NCBI RefSeq assembly: GCF_007860185.1
Contig: NZ_SJPY01000007.1
Coordinates: 62,001 to 126,000, forward strand
DNA: 64,000 bases
Direction of reading: 5' to 3'
Source of the DNA: Novipirellula aureliae
GTDB lineage: Bacteria; Planctomycetota; Planctomycetia; Pirellulales; Pirellulaceae
Shown here: piece after piece, positions 44,601 to 53,300 of the stretch
Layout: each line of letters opens with the position of its first letter
Numbering within the stretch: position 1 is the stretch's first letter
Program-made: the position numbers and the translations under genes
Notes under the pieces: generated by a model
The model's input: the letters and a program-made list of their open reading frames with translations, nothing else
What the model was told of the DNA's origin: nothing
Databases searched by the model: none

Positions 44601-47600
44601 GTCCGCGGCAGTGGCCAGGATCTGCTGCCAACTTCCATCGATCAGCTGTTCAATGGAAAAGCCAAGCTCAGCGGAGGAGTTGTCGGTCCAATTCAGATCA
44701 GCCCCGTTTCCGTCGAACGAGGAAATCATGAAACTCGTGGGCGCGGCTGGCAGCGTTTCCGTATAGGTCAGATTGCTGCGGGCCGACACAAAACGATCAA
44801 TCGTGGCCTGCACCCGATAATAAAAGACCGAAGCTTCAGCCAGCCCACTATCGCTATAGGTTGTCTGGTCGGCGTCGAGTGCGGCAACCGTGGCCCAACC
44901 CGCGGTGTCATCGCGTCGCTGGATGATGTATCCGGTCTCGTTGTTGGCGTTGTCGATCCAGTGCAGCTCAATCTGACTCTCCGAAACGGGCGTGGCGATG
45001 AGTTCGGCAGGGGCGTTTGGCGGCGATGGAGTGGTCACGTCGATTTGGTTGGATGGATTGGAGTACTCGTCCAATGAGGGGCTGTATGTACGAATGCGGA
45101 AGCTGTATTGAGTCGAGGCCGCAAAGGCCCGACTAATCGTGGCGGTCGTTAGCGTTCCTGGCACCGAGCCAATTGTTTTCCAATCGGAGTTGACTAGAAG
45201 TTCGACTCGGGATTCGACTTCGCCCACCGAGTTCGCTTGCCATTCGAGGACGACTTCGGTGGGAGTAATCGATGTCAGTATTAGGTCGGTCGGGGGCGCA
45301 ACGAGTGTCCTGGCGCTACTGACATTCGTGTAGTTGGAATCCCCTTCGACATTCGTTGCCTGGACGCGGTAGTAGTGAAGCGTGCTGTCTATCAGCGGTG
45401 TGTGACGATAACTAGCCACGTCGGCTCCGACCGTTGCTAGGTCGATCCATGTGTTTCCATCAAGGCTCCACTCGATCTTGAAGCCCGTCTCGTCGGTGGC
45501 ATTGTCGGTCCAAGACAAGTCGACCTGCCTATCGGAAATAGCCGTCGCGATCAGTCCACTGGGCTTCTCGGGCCACGCGGTCGTCACGTTGACCACGCTC
45601 GAATAGAGCGAACCGAGATAGTTCGGCCAACCGGCATAGGCGCGAACGCGGAAGCTGTAGTCGGTGGACGGCTTGAACTCGCGCTCGATCGTACCGGTTG
45701 TGGAATCACCCGCGAAGGACTGCTGTATCCAACTCCCGTCGACAAGTGTCTCGACGTAGTAGTTGGATTCGATGGCGGAATTGTCTTGCCACGTCAGTAC
45801 GGCCTCGGGGCCGTTGATGGACGTCAAGACCAAGTTTGTTGGGGCCGTGGGCAGGGTTCTGGCGGAACTAGCGCTCGAGTAGTGCGAATCGCCATACGTA
45901 TTGGTGGCCTGGACCCGGTAATGTCGCAGGGTGCCTTCAGTAAGACTTGCATCGCTATACGTCGTCACATCGGCATCGACGGTCGTGAGCGGTGACCACG
46001 TGCTGCCGTTCGTACTCCACTGGATGTTGAAGGATGCTTCGTCGGACGAGTTATCGGTCCAGGTCAAGTCAATCTGGGTATCGGAAATGGCCGTCGCGGT
46101 CAATCCACTGGGCGCCTCGGGCCAAGCGGCCGTTGATACGTCAACTACATTCGAGTAGTCCGAAGAGAGATAGTTCGGCCAACCGGCATAGGCGCGAACG
46201 CGGAAGCTGTAGTCGGTGGACGACTCGAACTCGCGCTCGATCGTACCGGTTGTGGAATCACCCGCGAAGGACTGCTGTATCCAACTCCCGTCGACAAGTG
46301 TCTCGATGTAGTAGTTGGACTCGAAGGTGGAGTTGTCTTGCCACGTCAGTACGGCCTCGGGGCCGTTGATGGACGTCAAGACCAAGTTTGTTGGGGCCGT
46401 GGGCAGGGTTCTGGCGGAACTAGCGCTCGAGTAGTGCGAATCGCCATACGTATTGGTGGCCTGGACCCGGTAATGTCGCAGGGTGCCTTCAGTAAGACTT
46501 GCATCTCTATACGTCGTCACATCGGCGTCGACGGTCGTGAGCGGTGACCACGTGCTGCCGTCCGTGCTCCACTGGATGTTGAAGGATGCTTCGTCGATCG
46601 AGTTATCGGTCCAGGTCAAGTCAATCTGGGTATCCGAAATGGCCGTAGCGGTCAATCCACTGGGCGTCTCGGGCCAAGCGGACGTTGATACGTCAACTAC
46701 ATTCGAGTAGTCCGAAGAGAGATAGTTCGGCCAACCGGCATAGGCGCGAACGCGGAAGCTGTAGTTGGTGGACGGTTCGAACTCGCGCTCGATCGTACCG
46801 GTTGTGGAATCACCCGCGAAGGACTGCTGTATCCAACTCCCGTCGACAAGTGTCTCGACGTAGTAGTTGGACTCGATGGTGGAGTTGTCTTGCCACGTCA
46901 GTACGGCCTCGGGGCCGTTGATGGACGTCAAGGCCAAGTTCGTTGGGGCCGTGGGCAGGGTTCTGGCGGAACTAGCGCTCGAGTAGTGCGAATCGCCATA
47001 CGTATTGGTGGCCTGGACGCGGTAGTAGCGACGGGTGCCTTCGGTGAGACTTGCATCTCTATACGTCGTCACATCGGCGTCGACGGTCGTGAGCGGTGAC
47101 CACGTGCTGCCGTCCGTGCTCCACTGGATGTTGAAGGATGCTTCGTCGGTCGAGTTATCGGTCCAGGTCAAGTCAATCTGGGTATCGGAAATGGCCGTAG
47201 CGGTCAGTCCACTGGGCGCTTCGGGCCAAGCGTCCGTTGTCACATCGACCACATTCGAGTCGTTCGAGTAAAGATAGCTCGGCCAACCGGCATAGGCGCG
47301 AACGCGGAAGCTGTAGTTGGTGGACGGCTCGAATTCGCGATAGATCGTACCGGTTGTGGAATCACCCGCGAAGGACTGCGGAATCCAACTTCCGTCGACC
47401 AGTGTCTCGACGTAGTAGTTGGATTCGATGGCGGAATTGTCTTGCCACGTCAGTACGGCCTCAGGGCCGTTGATGGAGGTCAAGGCCAAGTTCGTTGGGG
47501 CCATGGGCAGGGTTCTGGCAGAACGAACGCTCGAATAGTAGGAATTGCCGAGCGTATTGGTGGCCTGGACGCGGTAGTAGCGACGGGTGCCTTCCGTGAG

Positions 47601-50600
47601 ACCTGCATCGCTATACGTCGTCGCATCGGCGTCGACGGTCGTGAGCGGTGCCCACGTGCTGCCGTCCTCGCTCCACTCAATGTTGAAGGATGCTTCGTCG
47701 GTCGAGTTATCGGTCCAAGTCAAATCAATCTGGGTATCGGAAATGGCCGTGGCGGTCAGGCCACTGGGCGCTTCGGGCCAAGCGTCCGTTGTCACATCGA
47801 CCACATTCGAGTCGTTCGAGTAAAGATAGTTCGGCCAACCGGCATAGACGCGAACGCGGAAGCTGTAATTGGTGGAAGGCTCGAATTCGCGTTGGACCGT
47901 AGAAGTTGTTGAGTTGGCTGCAAACGAACGCGGCATCCAACTTCCGTCGACAAGTGTCTCGACGTAGTAGTTGGATTCGATGGCGGAATTGTCTTGCCAA
48001 GTCAGCACGGCATCGAGGCCGTTGATGGACGTCAAGGCCAAGTTCGTTGGGGCCATGGGCAGGGTTCTGGCAGAACTAATATTGGTATAATCCGAATCGC
48101 CATACGTGTTGGTGGCCTGGACACGGTAGTGCCGCAGGGTGCCTTCCGTGAGACTTGCATCGCTATACGTCGTCACATCGGCGTCGACGGTCGTGAGCGG
48201 TGCCCACGTGCTGCCGTTCGTACTCCACTCAATGTTGAAGGTTGTCTCGTCGGTCGAGTTATCGATCCAAGTCAAGTCAATCTGATTATCGGAAATGGCC
48301 GTGGCGGTCAGGCCACTGGGCGCCGGGGGCCAGGCGACCGTTGATACGTTGACTACATTCGAGTAGTCCGAAGAGAGATAGTTCGGCCAACCGGCATAGG
48401 CGCGAACGCGGAAGCTGTAGTTGGTGGAAGGCTCGAATTCGCGTTGGACCGTAGAAGTTGTTGAGTTGGCTGCAAACGAACGCGGCACCCAACTTCCGTC
48501 GACAAGTGTCTCGACGTAGTAGTTGGATTCGATGGCGGAATTGTCTTGCCAAGTCAGCACGGCATCGAGGCCGTTGATGGACGTCAAGGCCAAATTCGTT
48601 GGGGCCATGGGCAGGGTTGTGGCGGAACGGCTGTTGGTATGATCCGAATCGCCATACGTGTTGGTGGCCTGGACACGGTAATGTCGCAGGGTGCCTTCCG
48701 TAAGACTTGCATCGCTATACGTCGTCACATTGGCGTCGACGGTCGTGAGCGGTGCCCACGTGCTGCCGTTCGTACTCCACTCAATGTTGAAGGCTGTCTC
48801 GTTGTTGGCGTTGTCGATCCAAGTCAAGTCAATCTGATTATCGGAAATGGCCGTGGCGTTCAGTTCACTGGGAGCCTCGGGCCAAGCGGCGATTGTCACC
48901 GATACTTCTGGAGAATAGTTCGGCAAATTGTCGACCGCATACGGTCCGACTCGGAAGCTGTAAGTCGTGTTCCCTTGGAACGGACCCGTGGCCGAGTAGC
49001 TTTCCGTATCAGCAGCAAGGTTCGACGCGATCGGCGTCCAGCTTTCACCACCGTCAGACGACTGCTCAACCGTGTAATTCGATTCTTTTGTCGATCGATC
49101 ATTCCAGCTCAAGTCGATCTGCGTCGCTCCTACAAATGTCGCGGTCAAACCATCGGCTGACTTGGGGAGCGTCCACTGATTCACCGATGTACTTGCAATT
49201 TGGTCTCCGATGGTGTTCGTTGCGAGCAGTCGGTAGTAATAGGGCTGTACCTCCTCTAGCTCGGTGTCGGTGAATGTGTTTGTGTCGTCTTCGAACGTTG
49301 CGATGTCCAACCACTGGCCAACCGCATCACGGCGTTGCAGCACCAACGGAATGGGTTCATCCACGATTTGCCACTGAAGTCGTATCGACTCGTCGGTAGC
49401 TTCGACTACGAACGGTCCTGACGGAAAAATCTGCCATGCGGCGTTGTCAACGATAGTGATGATGGCATGAGCATCGACGTCTGAGATTAAGTAGCGTGTG
49501 TCCTGTTCCAGAAGCTCAACTTCGATCGTTTTATCAGGCTCGTACAGACGGTCATCCACTGGAGTTAGCGTCAACTCGCTAGTGAACTCACCTGCTGGGA
49601 TGCTCAGAACGAACTCATTTGACGTGGAGCCACCGATACGTTGAATGGGGATGCGGTCGTAGTCTTCAACCTCCGTTGCGGATCCAACAATCGAAAAGTA
49701 GACGTCGAGAGCATAAGTCCGATCGCTTTGGCCAGAGCGGGTGAAAGTAAAAGTTCCAGTCGTGGGCCCCGCTTCGGTCGCGATCGCATCGGTTGCCTCA
49801 ACGCTTACCTCCCAGGCGTCGTTGTCGATGATCTCAATCGTCGCGTTTGACTGGGAACCGATGGTGTAGGTCGTTCCCCCAAGCGGGACGATCTCTACGA
49901 TAACTTCCTCGTCCGATTCGAGGATCGCATCGTTGACCGGTGTGATTGTCAGACTCGTCTGAGTCTGACCGGGACTAATCCAGATCGGATAGATGTACCG
50001 TTCGTTCTCAGCGTCATAGACCTTGTTCGTCAAGCTGGCGTAGTCCCTGCCAATGGTCGCTGAGCCGGACAGGGCAACATAGAATTGTAGGTTGTGCGAC
50101 AGGTCACTCTGTCCAGAGCGAGTGAACGTGTACGTACCGGTCGTCTGGTCCATTTCGGTCGCGATTGCATCGGTTGCCTCAACGCTCACGACCCAGGCAT
50201 CATTGTCGGCGATTTGAATGGTCGCGGCGTTTGCAGCATCGTTGATCCGAAGTAGCGACGAACCGGCGGTGATCGAGGTCAGGTTTAGCGTGATCGTTTC
50301 ATTGGCTTCGACTTCAGCATCGTCGATCGGCGCGATCGTGATATTGGCAGTGGTTTGACCGGCGGGGATCGTGATCGAGCCCATGGGGGAGCCGGTGAAA
50401 TCGGTCCCGGCAGTGGCCGATCCGCTGATCGTGTAGGCGACCACGGTATCGGTTGGCAGACTTTGAGACAGAGTCAACGTGAAGGAACCGGCGTCGGTGT
50501 CTTCTTCTGCAGCGTTGGCCCCGGATGCGACGGACAATGTATGAAAATCGTTATCGTGGATCGGAATTGTGGCATTTCGTCCCCAAAGCGGAATGATCAA

Positions 50601-51521
50601 TTTTGTATCCCCAATACTTGATTGAATACTCCTTAAAACGATACCGATCGTTTCAGAACCCTCGACGATGGTGTCATCGACGGGCGCCATCATCACCTGC
50701 TGTGTCGTCTGACCAGCAGGGATCGTGACGGTGGCGGGTCGTGAAACGAGATCCAATTCACTATGCGTGCCTGTATAACTGACGACCACGGTGGTATCGA
50801 CGGATGATGGGTTGGTCATCCGTAGTTCGACCACACCGCTTTGAACGCCTTCTTCCTTGGCTAAACGCACTGGGACGACGCCGATACGGGTCGAATCGTT
50901 GTCCATCGTCACAACTGTCGCACTGGCTTGTGCTGGGTCAACCACAACGGGAGTACCCGAGGTCGAACCGCCAAGTGTAACAATGACGGTTTCGGCAGCT
51001 TCGACAACGTTGTCGTCGATGATCGAAACAGGAATGATCGCAGAGCTTTGACCTGCGTTAAAAAGGACTTCCCCCGAGAGGGCGACATAATCTGTGCCGC
51101 TCATTGCCGTGCCTGCTACCGAATAACCGATTCGCGTTTGAGTCGTTACCGGTTCAGAAAGAGTCACGGTGAATTGGCCGTCTCGAGCAAACTCCGTCGC
51201 GCTGGTGGTTGCTTCCACGGCAGCAATGGGTGATGTCTGCGTCGGCAAAACCGTCAGCATGTTGCTGGCAAGTGGTTTCGCAAGGAAAAAATCGGCGTCG
51301 GCCGATGGCAAATCGAGTGTTACCGCGGTGGTATCCGAGGCAACCAGTGTTGCATCGACAGGCGGCAAAATACTCACATCACCAGCAAGCATGTATCGCG
51401 GTTCGAGCAATTGTGCCCGTAGCCGACGCCGCCGATTCCTCCCCCCACGATCGTTGGAACGCTTCTTATCCGCTCGTCTGGAAACGAGCTCTTCGATCCT
51501 AGAACCTTGCTGACGCTTCAT
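38646..51521 (-). CDS. Giant LEPR-XLL protein with Calx-beta, FN3 and hydrolase domains
   Basis: The product has 4,291 residues. The leader is basic and contains RAQLLEPRYMLAGD, a textbook LEPR-XLL motif. About five Calx-beta domains occupy residues 85-690 (SGTDYVALSGEVLFNAGQSS; AGTDFTGSPMGSITIPAGQT). Roughly 23 fibronectin type III domains follow to about 2805, recognisable by AxxISDTQIDLTWTDNS and YYRVQATNTYGDS strands. Next come PKD- and Big_2-like segments (to about 3020) and beta-rich regions with metal-site-like acidic patches. Near residue 3884 an alpha/beta hydrolase appears: VVLVHGWNMDPD, HLLAHSQGNVVAAEALR (nucleophile Ser), consistent with an esterase/lipase-type fold. The last 250 residues are unassigned. 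It is likely a surface adhesin or matrix protein with an enzymatic tip. Adjacent FN3 pairs are almost identical at DNA level. Confidence 0.93.
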   Translation of the reverse strand: MKRQQGSRIEELVSRRADKKRSNDRGGRNRRRRLRAQLLEPRYMLAGDVSILPPVDATLVASDTTAVTLDLPSADADFFLAKPLASNMLTVLPTQTSPIAAVEATTSATEFARDGQFTVTLSEPVTTQTRIGYSVAGTAMSGTDYVALSGEVLFNAGQSSAIIPVSIIDDNVVEAAETVIVTLGGSTSGTPVVVDPAQASATVVTMDNDSTRIGVVPVRLAKEEGVQSGVVELRMTNPSSVDTTVVVSYTGTHSELDLVSRPATVTIPAGQTTQQVMMAPVDDTIVEGSETIGIVLRSIQSSIGDTKLIIPLWGRNATIPIHDNDFHTLSVASGANAAEEDTDAGSFTLTLSQSLPTDTVVAYTISGSATAGTDFTGSPMGSITIPAGQTTANITIAPIDDAEVEANETITLNLTSITAGSSLLRINDAANAATIQIADNDAWVVSVEATDAIATEMDQTTGTYTFTRSGQSDLSHNLQFYVALSGSATIGRDYASLTNKVYDAENERYIYPIWISPGQTQTSLTITPVNDAILESDEEVIVEIVPLGGTTYTIGSQSNATIEIIDNDAWEVSVEATDAIATEAGPTTGTFTFTRSGQSDRTYALDVYFSIVGSATEVEDYDRIPIQRIGGSTSNEFVLSIPAGEFTSELTLTPVDDRLYEPDKTIEVELLEQDTRYLISDVDAHAIITIVDNAAWQIFPSGPFVVEATDESIRLQWQIVDEPIPLVLQRRDAVGQWLDIATFEDDTNTFTDTELEEVQPYYYRLLATNTIGDQIASTSVNQWTLPKSADGLTATFVGATQIDLSWNDRSTKESNYTVEQSSDGGESWTPIASNLAADTESYSATGPFQGNTTYSFRVGPYAVDNLPNYSPEVSVTIAAWPEAPSELNATAISDNQIDLTWIDNANNETAFNIEWSTNGSTWAPLTTVDANVTTYSDASLTEGTLRHYRVQATNTYGDSDHTNSRSATTLPMAPTNLALTSINGLDAVLTWQDNSAIESNYYVETLVDGSWVPRSFAANSTTSTVQREFEPSTNYSFRVRAYAGWPNYLSSDYSNVVNVSTVAWPPAPSGLTATAISDNQIDLTWIDNSTDETTFNIEWSTNGSTWAPLTTVDADVTTYSDASLTEGTLRHYRVQATNTYGDSDYTNISSARTLPMAPTNLALTSINGLDAVLTWQDNSAIESNYYVETLVDGSWMPRSFAANSTTSTVQREFEPSTNYSFRVRVYAGWPNYLYSNDSNVVDVTTDAWPEAPSGLTATAISDTQIDLTWTDNSTDEASFNIEWSEDGSTWAPLTTVDADATTYSDAGLTEGTRRYYRVQATNTLGNSYYSSVRSARTLPMAPTNLALTSINGPEAVLTWQDNSAIESNYYVETLVDGSWIPQSFAGDSTTGTIYREFEPSTNYSFRVRAYAGWPSYLYSNDSNVVDVTTDAWPEAPSGLTATAISDTQIDLTWTDNSTDEASFNIQWSTDGSTWSPLTTVDADVTTYRDASLTEGTRRYYRVQATNTYGDSHYSSASSARTLPTAPTNLALTSINGPEAVLTWQDNSTIESNYYVETLVDGSWIQQSFAGDSTTGTIEREFEPSTNYSFRVRAYAGWPNYLSSDYSNVVDVSTSAWPETPSGLTATAISDTQIDLTWTDNSIDEASFNIQWSTDGSTWSPLTTVDADVTTYRDASLTEGTLRHYRVQATNTYGDSHYSSASSARTLPTAPTNLVLTSINGPEAVLTWQDNSTFESNYYIETLVDGSWIQQSFAGDSTTGTIEREFESSTDYSFRVRAYAGWPNYLSSDYSNVVDVSTAAWPEAPSGLTATAISDTQIDLTWTDNSSDEASFNIQWSTNGSTWSPLTTVDADVTTYSDASLTEGTLRHYRVQATNTYGDSHYSSASSARTLPTAPTNLVLTSINGPEAVLTWQDNSAIESNYYVETLVDGSWIQQSFAGDSTTGTIEREFKPSTDYSFRVRAYAGWPNYLGSLYSSVVNVTTAWPEKPSGLIATAISDRQVDLSWTDNATDETGFKIEWSLDGNTWIDLATVGADVASYRHTPLIDSTLHYYRVQATNVEGDSNYTNVSSARTLVAPPTDLILTSITPTEVVLEWQANSVGEVESRVELLVNSDWKTIGSVPGTLTTATISRAFAASTQYSFRIRTYSPSLDEYSNPSNQIDVTTPSPPNAPAELIATPVSESQIELHWIDNANNETGYIIQRRDDTAGWATVAALDADQTTYSDSGLAEASVFYYRVQATIDRFVSARSNLTYTETLPAAPTSFMISSFDGNGADLNWTDNSSAELGFSIEQLIDGSWQQILATAADATSEAIAGLFAPSVEYHFRTRAFSTGHLQGYQYSLPSNTVTVSASSADWPETPSDLTVTATSDTQIDLTWMDNATNETSYRVQWSEDGSNWSMLIALPANATSYSDTSLAEGTLRHYRVMAVNAAGDSGAAAGSDQTWPAAPSALSANSVSGDGLTLQWLDNSATETGYVIEQLVDAEWLEIGTVAANTTNMVISGAYEPAGVYYFRVKAYHETASSLPSNELTVATPDWPVGPSDFLAVASSESQINLAWTDNATDELSYQVERSLDGTNWTVQATLPADTTAYSDTGLMESVFYFYRIHATNALGDSAKIQSGAATLPTAPSGLAATAISGSQIDLEWQDHSTGESVYHIQQWVNGFWQNVLNVDADTTSQSIHGTFEPSIGYSFRVRAWSPGGYSLASNEVSVTTLGWPVTPTGFTATVSSATQVDLAWTAAPTANDYLIEWRGEGADTWELLATVPATQTTYEATGLAGGGTSYQFRVAAANAAGTSPYSSTTFVQTENTAPTIVTAPWAAASNVTGTSTTLSVVADDDGGTSELVYSWYVVSAPADGGVSFSINESTAASATTVTFTGKGDYSFGVRITDANGLSVTSEPNPSAQVLGDMAAPASDPDGGVQLTVAQTLTDFVIIPRKAAVMIGKTRQFTATGVDQFSNVLDPQPTIEWEVWGNTCGEVSSDGLYSAPNDGGERTCRVAVTSSGIYRNASVAILKHNTVYSEPLYSGTNTVKVDPDHSWRIELVDLSQYQNISRLEVSTPDSAGLHYDDFDFDTASGNVAIDFGDLATGDVVTNQYPETIFNGGKVSNDWNFTHVYMPPGGWSGLFAVDFVETVNYLQFTTGWVNELPPNQYATARIFAGPTLLDLTVSRHDEPLSSVTTVDAAIEELYAIENAEGIAYIDMEARFDPITFGANGTGKNFRMNVMRSDGHLVYDGDCMSDNTLSKLALQVHDNGTPDDREDDFRDFTVTVWHDKDGDSYLGSDEDSRTVKVHSVYIDLDLIDQSGAEVPDKDEQDPGGIVNLNRDDDDADGILDFEDPNIAGGDDDFVPLKLHDLVPSGFDRFAGGILLSFDATKVRIWKDRNKNEEVVSNATELDVTTEHTIYLEGIAASDSFLDVEIKASYVPRNLPSGMTLQESKAEDTVRVTVASVDIEMDVLGEIWEEDPGAIIWRNSDFSKKIPHPDDNGVEPSEPGLRRYAPDWMASQLGQINLLDPDYYDDLTIGGVRLEPWMMDRYEVEFDFDPSKIQIWSDGFWSGMESVGPDSVWSRILPGEEHRLTPFSVQYSLPIWIEGINNSSGFSMDSIKVTAVPRTGTPPAILHDEAHYTVVETGAGVDGNRDGKIDTDNSYDRQLTFWYNNDQEGVYAEQDTDVEPIAPDNADTIIKTTRDLEDFTPFDVYISPLLRQRSKAVMPSSDLIVKYDAYLSNAGVTSLNLFHRASNSLNMLEFLESRHFADLQVEDSNWNSRVADIRSLPVSIPVEDDGTNRFLFEAHGVAFGDQSTTNTPQLVFRTTVVYPDGQEITREQIIDLTLRDFQSFYSTYSIDAVSGATDLRKKVDILEFADANADSLSSVRDQPFLNGNESVVLVHGWNMDPDAKISFANTAFKRLYWQGFDGHAVSFSWPNFYDGEGSTEGVRDLTFNPSEFQAWRSGRALRNFIADELSEGDTHLLAHSQGNVVAAEALRIHAVEYGGELVTSYVAMQAAVSAGIYGESNTDAHLLAYKNDDLSVDVTLNNIANPSHQDLYRYWSDGEATDDNAGSFYMAGTHASAGKWINFYNPDDIATNQLWRLNNVSKQSLAKATPEVPRFGIDSSSYNGKLEDYATAINFFADPFVDNTAGYLLPPDDVWRFRYVVEQSLLPDGSTRNRYYRLIHTGNPLLLGVPREEWYELTNTMHPQDDPTGIGLHAYELMAFTAMADTSTVGNIFVEWFGADNVDIVLSRWVDEEIVTPNDRTTHSYQFYHDVERTKEFYEAVRTKTGFSSTRVGNYE
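45600..48870. repeat. 552-bp tandem repeats encoding FN3 pairs
   Basis: The plus-strand motif TTGTCTTGCCA occurs at 45781, 46333, 46885, 47437, 47989 and 48541, always exactly 552 bp apart. Each unit encodes two FN3 domains (184 codons) of the giant protein. Neighbouring units differ at only a few positions, with the 45.8-47.4 kb units most alike; outer FN3 domains are more diverged. The period is a multiple of three, so gain or loss of a unit keeps the frame. Confidence 0.95.
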
Positions 51522-51788
51522 GACACGACCCTCAACCTAGGCAGTAGTCAATCAATGGCGCAACTCACTAAATGACTATAAGGCGAATCGAAGCATCGTT
51601 CTGTATCGCTAAGGGATCTCCGCGTCACCTTGTAAACGGGTTGAATCGTAGGATATCGCTTGACAGTTCGGAAAAGCAAGCAAAATCCCGAGAATTTTTC
51701 AAATTAGTCACCACCGGAGCAACTCATGGCCTGATTTTTTTTTGCCTCGTCCTTGGGCAGAGAGCCGATAGAGAGAACGAAACAGGCT

Positions 51789-52415
51789 TCAGGGAACCCG
51801 AAATTCCTTTTGAGCCTGCTCTACTTTCTTGTGCAAGTGGCAATCTTTTAAGTGATCGTTTACGATTCCCATGGCCTGCATGAACGCGAAACAGATCGTG
51901 GGGCCGACGAAGGTCCAGCCTCGCTTTTTCAAATCGTTGCTCATCGCGGTTGATTCGGGAGAGATTGCGACGATCTCACTACGAGATTTTCGGACAACCC
52001 TCTCCTTTGTTTGATATCGCCAAAAAAAACTCGCCAATGATCCGAATTCGTCCGTCAACTCTTGGGCGATCCGAGCGTTACGGATTACCGATTCGATTTT
52101 GCCTCGGTGTCGAACGATGGCTTGGTTTCCGAGCAGACGTGTTACGTCTGTACGTTTGAATTTGGCAACGCGGTCAAATTCAAAATCACAAAACGCCTCG
52201 CGAAACGCTTCGCGTTTTTTAAGAATCGTGATCCAGCTTAAACCGGCTTGAAATCCCTCGAGACAAATCTTTTCAAACAATCGTTGGTCGTCCGAGACGG
52301 GAAATCCCCATTCGGTATCGTGATATTCGATGTACAAGGGATCGTCGCCGCACCACCAGCATCGTTTGGTCGCGTCATCGCCTTGGATGATCGAGGGCAA
52401 TTCAATGGAATTCAT
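51789..52415 (-). CDS. tag: DNA-3-methyladenine glycosylase I
   Basis: The product has 208 residues, a little longer than the usual 185-195. Tag removes 3-methyladenine from alkylated DNA in base excision repair. The family signature is complete: KRCWWCGDDPLYIEYHDTEW holds the zinc Cys and His, GFQAGLSWITILKKREAFRE is the helix carrying the catalytic-site Glu and Trp, and FVGPTICFAFMQAMGIVNDH with DCHLH closes the fold with the last zinc ligands. The start is ATG 52415. It is divergent from the DUF3467 gene across about 120 bp. No regulatory site of the Ada type was recognised. Confidence 0.97.
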   Translation of the reverse strand: MNSIELPSIIQGDDATKRCWWCGDDPLYIEYHDTEWGFPVSDDQRLFEKICLEGFQAGLSWITILKKREAFREAFCDFEFDRVAKFKRTDVTRLLGNQAIVRHRGKIESVIRNARIAQELTDEFGSLASFFWRYQTKERVVRKSRSEIVAISPESTAMSNDLKKRGWTFVGPTICFAFMQAMGIVNDHLKDCHLHKKVEQAQKEFRVP

Positions 52416-52537
52416 ATTGGATTGGAATTTTTGGTTTACGGCTATCGGTTTCGCTTGCCGATGACGGCTTCACTGGCATTCGTTATAGTGCATGGGTTCC
52501 ACAATTTACGGCCAACTGACAAAGAAACCGAAAACCG

Positions 52538-53245
52538 ATGACTTTTGACTCTGATGCTTCGCCCGATCGGCCTGATCCGGCTGAAAATAATCCGGCTCTC
52601 CGGGCACGGGTTCCCGATCATGTTGCCGATGGATGCTTCAGCACGGGCGCGATCGTGATGACGGGTCCAAGCGAATACATTGTCGACTTTCTGCAAACGA
52701 TTGGTAGACCTCACAAGGTCGCATCGCGAGTCGTCATTCCTCATCCGGTCATGCCCCAGTTCATTGACGCGTTACAAACGAACTTGGAACTGTACCGAAA
52801 TCGATTTGGCGATCCGCCTTCGCCGCCTGTCCCGCAACCGGGAAATGAACAACGTCGCCCAACGCCGCAAGAAATCTATGACGATCTTAAGTTGCCCGAC
52901 GATGTGCTTAGCGGCGTGTACGCCAACGGAGTCATGATCGGGCACGGAGCGAGCGAATTTGGGCTCGATTTTTTAACGAGTTTTTTCCCACAGTCGGCTG
53001 TCAGTGCACGCGTCTTTGTTGCCGCGGGTCAAATCCCACGCTTGCTCGAATCGTTGAAAGGTGCCGTCCGTCAATTGGAACAACGCCGACAAGGTGGCCA
53101 TGGTCAACAAGGAACGACACCGTCGCTTGAATCGCCGCACCCTAGCGCACCTCCACCTGAAAGCGCACCACCCTTGCTAGAACCACGCAAGGAAGAAGAC
53201 GATTCCGACAAGCCCGAAGATGAAGACAAACCACCGCAGGATTAA
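52538..53245 (+). CDS. Protein with two DUF3467 domains
   Basis: The product has 235 residues. Residues about 27-90 (ADGCFSTGAIVMTGPSEYIV; ASRVVIPHPVMPQFIDALQT) match the DUF3467 fold. Residues about 118-180 (LSGVYANGVMIGHGASEFGL; SARVFVAAGQIPRLLESLKG) are a second, more diverged copy. The usual DUF3467 protein has one copy of about 100 residues, so this is an internal duplication. The C-terminal 55 residues are Pro/Gln-rich and then strongly acidic (EEDDSDKPEDEDKPPQD), probably disordered. No signal peptide is present, so a cytoplasmic protein is expected. The family has no established function. It sits 5' of maf with a 55-bp gap to the preferred maf start. Confidence 0.85.
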   Translation: MTFDSDASPDRPDPAENNPALRARVPDHVADGCFSTGAIVMTGPSEYIVDFLQTIGRPHKVASRVVIPHPVMPQFIDALQTNLELYRNRFGDPPSPPVPQPGNEQRRPTPQEIYDDLKLPDDVLSGVYANGVMIGHGASEFGLDFLTSFFPQSAVSARVFVAAGQIPRLLESLKGAVRQLEQRRQGGHGQQGTTPSLESPHPSAPPPESAPPLLEPRKEEDDSDKPEDEDKPPQD

Positions 53246-53300
53246 GGATTCCGAACCTCAGACGCCTTCCGCGCGGAGGGCAGAGCGATCATTTGATTCG

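Noticed and set aside
45786-48344. Repeated plus-strand frames starting MPRQYGLGAVDG or MPSQHGIEAVDG
   Set aside because: They are antisense shadows of the FN3 repeats and recur only because the DNA repeats every 552 bp.
53220-53300. Upstream in-frame ATG for maf
   Set aside because: It lies inside the DUF3467 gene and would add a polar stretch absent from Maf proteins; ATG 53301 fits better.
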